Shown here piece by piece: positions 25,524 through 32,540 of a stretch of DNA of 51,260 bases; position 1 is the stretch's first letter, and each line of letters opens with the position of its first letter. The stretch covers positions 1-51,260 of the forward strand of contig UQAZ01000014.1 in the NCBI GenBank assembly GCA_900539165.1, read 5' to 3'. This stretch comes from an uncultured Oscillospiraceae bacterium (lineage in GTDB: Bacteria; Bacillota; Clostridia; Oscillospirales; Acutalibacteraceae). The notes under the pieces are model-generated. The model was not told the origin of the DNA and ran no database searches. It was given only the letters and a program-made list of their open reading frames with translations. The position numbers and the translations under genes are program-made.

Positions 25524-26069
25524 ATGGCAAATCTTGATAATGATATTAAAGAGGTACTTGTTACCAAGGACGAATTACAAAAAATCAATGAAAGGCTCGG
25601 CGCTCAAATCACAAAGGATTTTGAGGGTAAAAACCTTCTCGTTGTAGGCATTTTGAAAGGCTCGCTGTATTTTATGGCAGACCTTACCCGTTATATCGAC
25701 CTGCCGTTGAAGCTGGATTTTCTTGCAGTTTCGTCATACGGCTCGGGTACAACCTCTACCGGAAGCGTTAAGATTGTAAAGGATATTGATATTGACCTTA
25801 CAGGCTACGATGTGCTTCTCGTTGAGGATATTCTCGACTCGGGCAGAACGCTCCATTATGTCAGCAAAATGCTTTCTGCAAGAGGTGCAAACAGCATTTC
25901 TATCGTAACGCTTCTTGACAAACCCGACAGACGAGTTGTGGATTTAACTCCCGATTATGTCGGATGTGATGTGCCTGACGAGTTTGTTGTGGGCTACGGT
26001 CTTGATTATGACCAGCAGTATCGCAACATACCGTATATCGGGGCATTAAAGCGAGAAATATACGAATAA
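25524..26069 (+). CDS. hpt: Hypoxanthine phosphoribosyltransferase
   Basis: It forms IMP (and GMP) from hypoxanthine (guanine) and PRPP. The 181-residue protein contains LVVGILKGSLYFMADL and the PRPP loop VLLVEDILDSGRTLHY, plus PDYVGCDVPDEFVVGYGLDYDQQYRNIPYIG, the classic HPRT C-terminus. As last gene of the locus it completes the uptake and salvage unit begun by xpt. Confidence 0.96.
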   Translation: MANLDNDIKEVLVTKDELQKINERLGAQITKDFEGKNLLVVGILKGSLYFMADLTRYIDLPLKLDFLAVSSYGSGTTSTGSVKIVKDIDIDLTGYDVLLVEDILDSGRTLHYVSKMLSARGANSISIVTLLDKPDRRVVDLTPDYVGCDVPDEFVVGYGLDYDQQYRNIPYIGALKREIYE

Positions 26070-26073
26070 AATA

Positions 26074-26108
26074 GATTGCCGTAAGCATTGAGTTTGCGGC
26101 AATTTTTG
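26074..26108 (+). terminator. Intrinsic terminator after hpt
   Basis: ATTGCCGTAAG pairs with TTTGCGGCAAT and is followed by TTTTTG. Confidence 0.82.
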
Positions 26109-26184
26109 CGTTTTTCTTCAGTAAACGATAACCGGAATCGTTTTTTTCGGCACGACTTTGCAGGGCGAGTAATTGTTTTCTCTC

Positions 26185-26213
26185 TTGACAAATTTTGCAA
26201 TTTGTTTTACATT
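26185..26213 (+). promoter_or_regulatory. Promoter of the small unknown gene and thioredoxin
   Basis: TTGACA (26185-26190), 17 bases, TACATT (26208-26213), about 30 bases before the ATG at 26245. Confidence 0.7.
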
Positions 26214-26244
26214 ATGATTGATGTAAGAGAAAAGAGGATATAAT

Positions 26245-26478
26245 ATGAATATAAATCCTACCGCTTTGTTTAAGATGAAGGAGATGACCGAGGGCTTTAA
26301 CGCTCGCCACCCAAAGCTTGCTATGTTTTTTAATGACGCAGGAAACAGAATTGAGCCGGGCGCTGTTTTGGAGCTTTCCGTCACCGATGTAAACGGCGAA
26401 AAAATCCGCACTAATTTCAGGGTTGCTCCCGAGGACAAGGAGCTTCTTGATATGCTTGCGGGAATGATAAAAAAATAA
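26245..26478 (+). CDS. Conserved-looking small protein of unknown function (thioredoxin neighbour)
   Basis: 77 residues, no signal peptide or membrane segment. It begins MNINPTALFKMKEMTEGF, with a middle likely to form beta strands (IEPGAVLELSVTDVNGEKIRTNFRV) and an amphipathic C-terminal helix (EDKELLDMLAGMIKK). No family recognised. It is 12 bases from trxA under a shared promoter, so a link to thiol redox work is possible. Confidence 0.75.
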   Translation: MNINPTALFKMKEMTEGFNARHPKLAMFFNDAGNRIEPGAVLELSVTDVNGEKIRTNFRVAPEDKELLDMLAGMIKK

Positions 26479-26490
26479 GGAGTGATTGTT

Positions 26491-26805
26491 ATGGTAACAG
26501 AACTTACGGCAGAAAATTTTGATAAAGAGGTGCTTGCTTTTGACGGCAGAGTGCTTGTTGATTTTTGGGCTGAATGGTGCGGTCCGTGTATGATGCTCTC
26601 CCCCATTGTCGAGGAGGTAAGCGACGAGATTGACGAGGTTAAGTTTTGCTCGGTTAATTGTGATGTCGCTCGTGAAGTTGCACTTGAATACGGCATAATG
26701 ACTATACCGAATTTGCTTCTTTTTGAAAACGGCAGACTGATTAATCAATCCGTCGGCTATGTAGAAAAGGACGAGCTTGTCGCATTCGTTAATCCAAAGA
26801 AATAA
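26491..26805 (+). CDS. trxA: Thioredoxin
   Basis: A 104-residue thioredoxin with the active site WAEWCGPCMM (about residues 25-34), the cis-proline loop MTIPNLLLF and the conserved GRLINQSVGYVEKDEL end. It reduces protein disulfides in the cytoplasm. I choose ATG 26491, preceded by AAGGAGTG, over an in-frame start nine bases earlier. Confidence 0.95.
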   Translation: MVTELTAENFDKEVLAFDGRVLVDFWAEWCGPCMMLSPIVEEVSDEIDEVKFCSVNCDVAREVALEYGIMTIPNLLLFENGRLINQSVGYVEKDELVAFVNPKK

Positions 26806-26807
26806 AT

Positions 26808-26846
26808 AAATCCCTGTCCGTTATAATATGGGCAGAGATTTTTTTG
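26808..26846 (+). terminator. Terminator after trxA, abutting element copy 2
   Basis: AATCCCTGTCC pairs imperfectly with GGGCAGAGATT and is followed by a seven-T run that merges into the TTGACA of the next element. Confidence 0.65.
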
Positions 26847-26941
26847 ACACGAATATCTGATTTTTGTATAATTATAGCGGATAAGGAGAACTACCAAAAA
26901 CGGTAGGCGGTTAATTATACCCTCAGTTGGGGGTGTTGCCC

Positions 26942-27016
26942 ATGGAACAATTTGCATATATAATACTCGTATTAGTATTTGCAACCGGTTACATATTGGC
27001 ACTTAAAAAGAAATAA
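26942..27016 (+). CDS. Small hydrophobic peptide, 24 aa, type I toxin-like (copy 2)
   Basis: The peptide reads MEQFAYIILVLVFATGYILA then LKKK: one membrane helix and a lysine tail. It shares the ATGYI core with copy 3. The Shine-Dalgarno GGGGGTG is eight bases upstream and within a hairpin. Membrane toxicity is inferred from architecture only. Confidence 0.65.
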   Translation: MEQFAYIILVLVFATGYILALKKK

Positions 27017-27101
27017 CCGCCTCACCCCACTACAAGTTCGGCGATTATTTCAAAAAACTTTTTTATAGGGGGCTAACCGTCTATCGGCAAGCTCCTTATC
27101 T
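27003..27101 (-). ncRNA. Predicted antisense RNA of element copy 2
   Basis: Expected to start about 7 bases past the minus-strand TATAAT with GATAAGGAGCTTGCCG and to end at the central hairpin followed by a U-rich run (plus-strand A-run at 27005-27013). Readthrough from pyrG could add to it. Confidence 0.6.
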
Positions 27102-27183
27102 ATTTTCATTATATAGGTTTATTCAAAAGATGTCAAGTTTTGAATATACTTTTATTTTTTATTCTTCATTCTTTCTGTGTTGC

Positions 27184-28836
27184 TTATTTGTTGAGCAAAG
27201 ACAGAGGGGAACCGGTAAGGTTTTTTGTTTTCATTCTTTCTGCGGCTGCGGTTACGAAGCCTTTGAAAAGTGGGTGCGGTTTGTTCGGGCGAGACTTAAA
27301 TTCCGGGTGGAATTGGCACGCAACAAACCACGGATGCTCGGGCAGTTCTATCATTTCGACTATATGATTGTCGGGGCTTGTGCCTGCAAAAATCATACCG
27401 CCATCCAGCAATGCGTCTCGGTAGTCGTTGTTCACCTCGTATCTGTGGCGGTGGCGTTCAAAGATTTCTTTTTCGCCGTAAAGTGCGTAGGATTTCGACT
27501 TTTCGTTAAGCACGCACGGATATTTGCCGAGCCTCAAAGTACCGCCAAGGTCTGAGAGGCTTTTCTTTTCGGGCAAAATATCAATCAGCGGATACGGTGT
27601 TTCGGGGTCGATTTCTGTCGAGCTTGCGCCCTGCATTTTGAGTACATCTCTTGCAAATTCAATTATCGCAATCTGCATTCCCAGACAAATTCCGAGATAC
27701 GGAATATTGTGCGTTCTTGCGTATTTTGCTGCAAGAATTTTGCCCTCAATGCCTCTGCTTCCAAATCCGCCGGGGACTAAAATTCCGTCCATATCCCCGA
27801 GTATTTCGTCAAGGTTTGCGTCCTCTTTTTCAAGCGTTTCGCTGTCTATCCAACGTATGTCAACCGCACTGAGCGTGGGTATTCCGCCGTGCTTGAGTGC
27901 TTCGTTTACGCTTATGTAGCTGTCGTGCAGCTCAACATATTTTCCGACAAGGGCGATTTTTACTGTTTGCACAGGATTTCTCAGCGCATAAAGCACTTGC
28001 TCCCAATCGCTTAAATCCTGATTTGGTGCCTGAACGCCGAGCTTTTTCATAACAACCTCGTCCAATTTCTGCTCCTTTAGCATCATCGGCACGGCATAGA
28101 GAATGTCGCAGTTGTTGTTTTCGATTACGCAGTCCTTACCTATGTTGCAAAAGAGTGCGATTTTGTTTTTGATTTCGTCTGTAAGCGGATGCTCCGTTCT
28201 GCACACGATTATGTCGGGCTGTATTCCGAGCGAAAGCATTTCTTTTACCGAATGCTGTGTCGGCTTGCTTTTAAGTTCGTCCGATGCCGCAAGATACGGT
28301 ACGAGTGTAACATGGATAAATACGCAGTTTTCTCTGCCGTATTCTACCGCAAACTGACGGATTGCCTCAAGGAACGGCTGGCTTTCTATATCGCCTATCG
28401 TGCCACCGATTTCCACAAGGCATATGTCAGCACCTGTTTCAGCGTTTCGTGAAATATATCTTTTTATCTCATTTGTTACATGAGGAATAATCTGTACGGT
28501 TTGACCTCCGTAAACGCCTTTTCTCTCGTCGGAGATAACCTTCCAATAAACTCTGCCCGATGTAAGGTTTGAATTTTGCGACAGGCTTTCGTCAATAAAT
28601 CTTTCGTAATGCCCGAGGTCAAGGTCGGTTTCCGCACCGTCGTCGGTAACAAAAACTTCTCCGTGCTGAACAGGGTTCATAGTTCCCGGGTCAACATTCA
28701 AATACGGGTCAAGCTTTTGTGCCGTTACTTTTAATCCTCTTGCCTTGAGAAGTCTGCCCAGGGATGCCGCAGTTATCCCTTTTCCGAGACCGGACACAAC
28801 TCCTCCCGTTATGAATATGTATTTTGGCTTGCTCAT
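27184..28836 (-). CDS. pyrG: CTP synthase
   Basis: It makes CTP from UTP using glutamine. The 550-residue protein starts MSKPKYIFITGGVVSGLGKG (ATP loop), has the synthetase domain to about residue 266 and a class I glutamine amidotransferase domain with the nucleophile motif YLGICLGMQ and a C-terminal His-Pro-Glu (QFHPEF). The Shine-Dalgarno AGGAGGAC is strong. Its short leader contains an intrinsic terminator, suggesting attenuation. No terminator is visible between its stop and element copy 2. Confidence 0.97.
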   Translation of the reverse strand: MSKPKYIFITGGVVSGLGKGITAASLGRLLKARGLKVTAQKLDPYLNVDPGTMNPVQHGEVFVTDDGAETDLDLGHYERFIDESLSQNSNLTSGRVYWKVISDERKGVYGGQTVQIIPHVTNEIKRYISRNAETGADICLVEIGGTIGDIESQPFLEAIRQFAVEYGRENCVFIHVTLVPYLAASDELKSKPTQHSVKEMLSLGIQPDIIVCRTEHPLTDEIKNKIALFCNIGKDCVIENNNCDILYAVPMMLKEQKLDEVVMKKLGVQAPNQDLSDWEQVLYALRNPVQTVKIALVGKYVELHDSYISVNEALKHGGIPTLSAVDIRWIDSETLEKEDANLDEILGDMDGILVPGGFGSRGIEGKILAAKYARTHNIPYLGICLGMQIAIIEFARDVLKMQGASSTEIDPETPYPLIDILPEKKSLSDLGGTLRLGKYPCVLNEKSKSYALYGEKEIFERHRHRYEVNNDYRDALLDGGMIFAGTSPDNHIVEMIELPEHPWFVACQFHPEFKSRPNKPHPLFKGFVTAAAERMKTKNLTGSPLSLLNK

Positions 28837-28864
28837 AATTTGTCCTCCTTTATTATCTGCAAAT

Positions 28865-28946
28865 GAAAAAAGACAGTCGTACCCTCAAATAGAGCGTACA
28901 ACCGTCTGTACTTACTTATTATAAACCTCTGCTTTTTATAAATCAA
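28865..28946 (-). promoter_or_regulatory. pyrG promoter and leader terminator (attenuator candidate)
   Basis: On the minus strand TTGATT, 17 bases, TATAAT (plus attata 28918-28923). The transcript should begin GTACAGACGG and at once fold AGACGGTTGTAC with GTACGACTGTCT (28871-28907), followed by TTTTTT, before the pyrG start. Bacillus pyrG is attenuated through reiterative G addition at a GGGC start; that start is not present here, so the mechanism differs or is unknown. Confidence 0.7.
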
Positions 28947-28959
28947 TACTTTTTTTCTT

Positions 28960-29670
28960 TTATGAGCAGAATCTGTGGTTGCCGATTGTTTTAATTACCG
29001 GTCGTGAATGCATAAACGAGTCGCTTGTTTTTGACGGATTGAAATAGTATATCGCTCCGCCCGACGGGTCCCATCCGTTTAGTGCGTCTCTTGCGGCACG
29101 CTTTGACGATTCGGCAACGGCTTGATACCAGTTTGAATCATTCACACAGGAGAATGCGCCCTTTTGGTACACGACACCCGACAGCGAATCGGGGAACGAC
29201 GGGTGTGCAACTCTGTTCAAGATGACTGCGCCTACGGCAACTTGCCCCTCATAGCTTTCTCCTCTCGCCTCAGCCGATATGACCTTTGCAAGCAGTTCGA
29301 CATCTGCATCGGAATAACCGCCTCCCGTACCCGATGAGCCTGAAGAACCGCTAAGTCCGAGATAAAGCAGAGTTGTTTTGCCGCAAATTCCGTCAGCTGT
29401 TAAACCGCAGTTTTTCTGAAACGAAATGACTGCCGATTTTGTTTTTGTGCCGTAAATGCCGTCAACATCACCTTTGTAGTAGCCAAGCTCCTTTAGCTTT
29501 TTCTGCACCCTGCTGACTTCGTCGCCCGACGAGCCGAGACGAGACAGCGCATAAACGCTTTCTTCTTTGATAAAATCGTTATATACTTCATATCCCGCAA
29601 AGCAAAGCGTACAGATTACGAGCAGAGCAAGCGTGATAATTCCTGCGTGTTGTCTTAATTTTTTGAGCAT
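28960..29670 (-). CDS. sleB: Spore cortex-lytic enzyme SleB-like
   Basis: A predicted peptidoglycan hydrolase acting on spore cortex during germination. I start at ATG 29670, preceded by GGGGTG, giving 236 residues. It has an N-terminal membrane anchor/signal (about 10-30), a PG_binding_1 domain (GDEVSRVQKKLKELGYYKGD to KTTLLYLG), a Gly/Ser linker and a Hydrolase_2 catalytic domain (LLAKVISAEARGESYEGQVAVGAVILNR with the catalytic Glu). It supports a spore-former. The usual partner ypeB is absent; an unknown gene precedes it. Confidence 0.9.
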   Translation of the reverse strand: MLKKLRQHAGIITLALLVICTLCFAGYEVYNDFIKEESVYALSRLGSSGDEVSRVQKKLKELGYYKGDVDGIYGTKTKSAVISFQKNCGLTADGICGKTTLLYLGLSGSSGSSGTGGGYSDADVELLAKVISAEARGESYEGQVAVGAVILNRVAHPSFPDSLSGVVYQKGAFSCVNDSNWYQAVAESSKRAARDALNGWDPSGGAIYYFNPSKTSDSFMHSRPVIKTIGNHRFCS

Positions 29671-29692
29671 ATTTGTCACCCCGTTACATCAG

Positions 29693-29965
29693 TTATAATA
29701 TAAAATCATTTATTATAAAGCACAGCGCCATTCCTGCAAGCGCACCGAGTGCGGACGTTGCAAAAAATGATATTACCTTTTCTGCCGTGATTTTGCTCTT
29801 TGGCGGTTTCAGGGCGGTGCTTTGGCTGATTTTTTCTGCTTCTTTTTTCAGTTTTTCGTTATCCTTCAGCGGTGAGGATGAGCGTACAAAAAATATTATC
29901 CTTTCAAAATACGGCGACTCCGTGTTTGTCACCTCTAATATTTGCCTGTTTACTCCCTTCAGCAT
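29693..29965 (-). CDS. Conserved-looking small membrane protein next to sleB
   Basis: 90 residues from ATG 29965 (Shine-Dalgarno AAGGGA). The N-terminal half (MLKGVNRQILEVTNTESPYF, ERIIFFVR) resembles short conserved proteins I associate with Clostridia spore loci, but no function is known to me. The C-terminus is a hydrophobic helix (FFATSALGALAGMALCFII). It is 22 bases upstream of sleB on the same strand, so the two probably form an operon. Confidence 0.72.
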   Translation of the reverse strand: MLKGVNRQILEVTNTESPYFERIIFFVRSSSPLKDNEKLKKEAEKISQSTALKPPKSKITAEKVISFFATSALGALAGMALCFIINDFIL

Positions 29966-30131
29966 TTTCAAATCCCTTCCGATGTGTGATTTTTATTATA
30001 CAGATAGTGTTTGAAAATTCGGGTAATTTTATTCAAATAATTAAGGTTAATTTTTGTTTAATTTTATGTAAAAATAATGCTTGACACTATTTTGTTATAA
30101 CGAAATGTAATAAACCGAGGGTTTATAAAAA

Positions 30132-30252
30132 TGTGGAAAAGTCGGTGGAAAATGTGTAAAACTAAGCCTCAAATGGCTATATTTACTATGTTTTCTATGT
30201 TGAAAACTTAAAATGTGCCAATGTTTCAACATTTTACACATAGTTTTCAACA
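30132..30252. promoter_or_regulatory. Cluster of DnaA-box-like 9-mers and a nested palindrome
   Basis: Three matches to the relaxed box TTWTNCACA in either orientation: TGTGGAAAA (30132-30140), TGTGTAAAA (30153-30161), TTTTACACA (30232-30240). Three one-mismatch forms occur at 30144, 30198 and 30244. TGTTGAAAACT and AGTTTTCAACA (30198 to 30252) form the arms of a palindrome that encloses TAAAATGT/ACATTTTA. The intergenic region 29972-30358 is AT-rich and otherwise without genes. Confidence 0.4.
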
Positions 30253-30358
30253 AATTTGATTTTTCGATTTTTTTGTATAAATTGCTATATTTTACTTTCA
30301 GTCTTGACAAAAAGATGGTATAATCAATTTAATACAAATAGTGAATTCGGAGCGAAAA

Positions 30359-31177
30359 ATGACAGTTAAGAAAATAGGCAATGATATACTTGTCGAAAAT
30401 GTAAAATGCCTCGACCTTGATTTAACTCTCGATTGCGGACAGGCGTTTCGTTGGGAGCGTTGCGAGGACGGCTCTTATTGCGGAGTTGCGATGGGGCATT
30501 TTTTGCATATTAAGAGTGTTGACGACGGCTTTGTGTTTTATGACACCGACGAGGATACTTTTTATAGTGTGTGGGTGCCGTATTTCGATTTGGAAAAAGA
30601 TTATGACGAATTGTGCCAAAGGCTCAGAAGTGACGAACTGCTTTCGTCTACCATTGATGAATATTACGGCATAAGGATACTGAACCAGGACAGTTGGGAA
30701 GCACTTTGCTCCTTTGTTATCAGTCAGCAAAATAATATTAAGCGAATTAAGCTGATAATCTCCCGACTTTGCAGGGCTTACGGTGATGAGGTGTGCGACG
30801 GATATTTTGCTTTTCCGTCACCCGAAAGGCTCAGCAAATTGAGCGTTGAGGATTTCGAGGCACTCGGCACAGGCTACCGTGCAAGGTATTTATATCGGCT
30901 TTCTCAGGGAGTGCAAAACTCAGAGATAGATTTGGATTATATCAAGTCCTTGCCGATGGCTGATGCTAAGAAAGAGCTTTTGAAAATTTACGGCGTGGGC
31001 GAAAAGGTAGCAAGCTGTGTTTTGTTGTTTGGTATGCAGTTTTATGAGTGCTGTCCGCTTGATGTGTGGATGAAGCGTGTGATGAAATATTATCCCGACG
31101 GATTTCCCGAATGCTTTAAGGGCATTGAGGGAATCGCTCAGCAGTATCTGTTTCACTGGGCAAGAAATAATTTGTGA
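30359..31177 (+). CDS. ogg: 8-oxoguanine DNA glycosylase (OGG/HhH-GPD family)
   Basis: It excises oxidised guanine from DNA. I start at ATG 30359 (Shine-Dalgarno CGGAG) rather than the GTG at 30341, giving 272 residues. The OGG N-terminal domain is present (LDLTLDCGQAFRW), followed by the HhH-GPD fold: SQQNNIKRI, hairpin YGVGEKVASCVLLF with the catalytic Lys, and PLDVWMKRVM with the catalytic Asp. Four [4Fe-4S] cysteines are not evident, as expected for OGG-type. rsmE follows after 9 bases. Confidence 0.9.
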   Translation: MTVKKIGNDILVENVKCLDLDLTLDCGQAFRWERCEDGSYCGVAMGHFLHIKSVDDGFVFYDTDEDTFYSVWVPYFDLEKDYDELCQRLRSDELLSSTIDEYYGIRILNQDSWEALCSFVISQQNNIKRIKLIISRLCRAYGDEVCDGYFAFPSPERLSKLSVEDFEALGTGYRARYLYRLSQGVQNSEIDLDYIKSLPMADAKKELLKIYGVGEKVASCVLLFGMQFYECCPLDVWMKRVMKYYPDGFPECFKGIEGIAQQYLFHWARNNL

Positions 31178-31186
31178 GGATGTAGT

Positions 31187-31909
31187 ATGCAAAGATTATT
31201 TGTTAATGAAATTATAGGGGACGAGGTTGTTTTGGACGGTGAGCAGTCTCGCCATATCGCAAAATCGCTCAGAATGAGGGTGGGCGATATGCTTATGCTT
31301 TGTGACGGAAACGCAAACGATTACGGCAGTATAATCGAGGAGATTACAAAGGACAGCGTGCGTCTGAAAATTTGCTATAAGCAGGTGAGCGAGCAGGAGC
31401 CGAGCTGTTGCGTTACGATTTATCAGGGTGTGCCTAAAAGCAGTAAGCTTGAGGATATAATCCAAAAGTGCGTTGAGCTTGGAGTTACCCGTATTGTGCC
31501 TACCTTGACTAAGCGCTGCGTTTCTCGTCCGGACGAAAAATCGGGCGCAAGAAAAAATACCCGATATAATAAGATTGCTCTTGAAGCGGCTCAGCAAAGC
31601 GGCAGAGGAATTGTGCCTCAAATAGACGATATTGTGACTCTCAAACAGGCTGTTGCAGAGGATGACAGCGAGATTAAAATTGTGTTTTATGAGGGCGGCG
31701 GCGAGGCTCTTAGGAATATCGTTAAGCCTGACACAAAAAGCGTTTCGATTTATATCGGTCCCGAGGGCGGATTTGAGGAGTCGGAGGTTGAATTAATTGA
31801 GGCAAACGGCGGAAACCGTGCAACTCTCGGAAAACGAATACTCAGAACCCAAACCGCACCGGTTGCCGCATTAACGGCAATAATGCTTTTGACTGATAAT
31901 TTGGAGTAA
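31187..31909 (+). CDS. rsmE: 16S rRNA (uracil1498-N3)-methyltransferase
   Basis: A SPOUT-family methyltransferase, 240 residues. It starts MQRLFVNEI and has an N-terminal PUA-like barrel (SRHIAKSLRMRVGDML) and the knot motifs IYIGPEGGFEESEVELIEANG and LGKRILRTQTAPVAAL, which identify RsmE. It forms an operon with ogg. Confidence 0.95.
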   Translation: MQRLFVNEIIGDEVVLDGEQSRHIAKSLRMRVGDMLMLCDGNANDYGSIIEEITKDSVRLKICYKQVSEQEPSCCVTIYQGVPKSSKLEDIIQKCVELGVTRIVPTLTKRCVSRPDEKSGARKNTRYNKIALEAAQQSGRGIVPQIDDIVTLKQAVAEDDSEIKIVFYEGGGEALRNIVKPDTKSVSIYIGPEGGFEESEVELIEANGGNRATLGKRILRTQTAPVAALTAIMLLTDNLE

Positions 31910-32082
31910 CATATTAGGTATAAGCGTAGTGGCGAACACAGTTACCTCTACTATATTCTTGACACAAATATATAAATAACATATAATAATTTCGGACAAA
32001 GGAAACTGTCGAAAAACGGTAGGCGGTCAGCCCTCATTTATCAGAGGGTTATGCCCTCTAATAATGATTAGGGGGTGATACT

Positions 32083-32154
32083 ATGGAATATCTTGTATTA
32101 TTTGCAATTATTCTTATTGCAGCCACAGGCTACATATTAAGCATAAAAAAATAA
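32083..32154 (+). CDS. Small hydrophobic peptide, 23 aa, type I toxin-like (copy 3)
   Basis: The peptide begins MEYLVLFAIILIAATGYIL and ends SIKK: a single membrane helix with a di-lysine end, like the other copies. The Shine-Dalgarno AGGGGGTGAT is well placed and paired in the predicted fold. Function inferred from context. Confidence 0.68.
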   Translation: MEYLVLFAIILIAATGYILSIKK

Positions 32155-32240
32155 CCGCCCTACAGCCCGCTAAAGTGTAGAGTGGTTATTTAATCACATA
32201 TGACATCGGACTGACCGTCTATCCGATAAGCCCTTTGTTC
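32143..32240 (-). ncRNA. Predicted antisense RNA of element copy 3
   Basis: Driven by the minus-strand promoter at 32247-32275, about 98 nt, starting near GAACAAAGGGCTT. It terminates at the central hairpin with a seven-U run that overlaps the last codons of the peptide ORF. Confidence 0.62.
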
Positions 32241-32284
32241 ATTTTCATTATACATTCATCTGTTTATTTTGTCAATATATATAC

Positions 32285-32313
32285 TTGACAACAAATATAA
32301 TTTGGTGTATATT
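32285..32313 (+). promoter_or_regulatory. Promoter of the FMN riboswitch-ribU unit
   Basis: TTGACA (32285-32290), 17 bases, TATATT (32308-32313), just upstream of the riboswitch. Confidence 0.75.
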
Positions 32314-32328
32314 GATTTTACAAAATAT

Positions 32329-32446
32329 TTCGGGGCGAGGTGAAATTCCTCACCGGTGGTACAGTCCACGACCTGCCGAAAGGCGGCTGAATCGGTGCAA
32401 TTCCGATACCGACGGTTAAAGTCCGGATAAGAGAAATCATATTTGT
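32329..32446 (+). promoter_or_regulatory. FMN riboswitch (RFN element)
   Basis: Conserved aptamer blocks are in order: CGGGGCGAGGTGAAATTC, CTCACCGGTGGTACAGTCCA, CGACCTGCCGAAAGGC, GAATCGGTGCAATTCCGATA, CCGACGGTTAAAGTCCGGAT and AAGAGA. FMN binding should promote the downstream terminator and shut off ribU. Confidence 0.96.
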
Positions 32447-32479
32447 AATTTGCGATTTTTCGCAGACTATGACTATTCG

Positions 32480-32511
32480 CCCTAATGCCTTTGCGTTAGG
32501 GTTTTCTCTTT
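32480..32511 (+). terminator. Expression-platform terminator of the FMN riboswitch
   Basis: CCCTAATGC (32480-32488) pairs with GCGTTAGGG (32493-32501) around CTTT and is followed by TTTTCTCTTT, about 30 bases before the ribU start. Confidence 0.88.
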
Positions 32512-32540
32512 GCCGTCCCCTCGGCAGAAAGGGAATTATT

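Larger units (their letters stand above)
26844..27136. repeat. Type I toxin-antitoxin-like element, copy 2
   Basis: 293 bp. The plus promoter is TTGACA (26844-26849), N17, TATAAT (26867-26872); the minus promoter is attata 27108-27113, N17, tgtcaa 27131-27136. The leader forms CTACC/GGTAG. The Shine-Dalgarno GGGGGT (26929-26934) can pair with ACCCTC (26919-26924) around AGTT. The central hairpin GAAATAACCGCC/GGCGATTATTTC has a C-A mismatch in the sense RNA but a G-U pair in the antisense. Leader GGCGGTTA is complementary to TAACCGCC just after the ORF. pyrG ends 47 bases to the right with no obvious terminator. Confidence 0.8.
31959..32275. repeat. Type I toxin-antitoxin-like element, copy 3
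   Basis: 317 bp. The plus promoter is TTGACA (31959-31964), N17, TATAAT (31982-31987); the minus promoter is attata 32247-32252, N17, tgtcaa 32270-32275. Both transcript starts carry the copy-specific changes ACAAAGG and CGGTCAG in place of GATAAGG and CGGTTAG, so the two ends change together. The Shine-Dalgarno arm ATTAGGGGG (32067-32075) pairs with CCCTCTAAT (32054-32062). The central 16-bp hairpin (AAATAACC... with ...GGTTATTT) ends in a U-run on the antisense side. The FMN riboswitch promoter begins 10 bases to the right. Confidence 0.82.
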
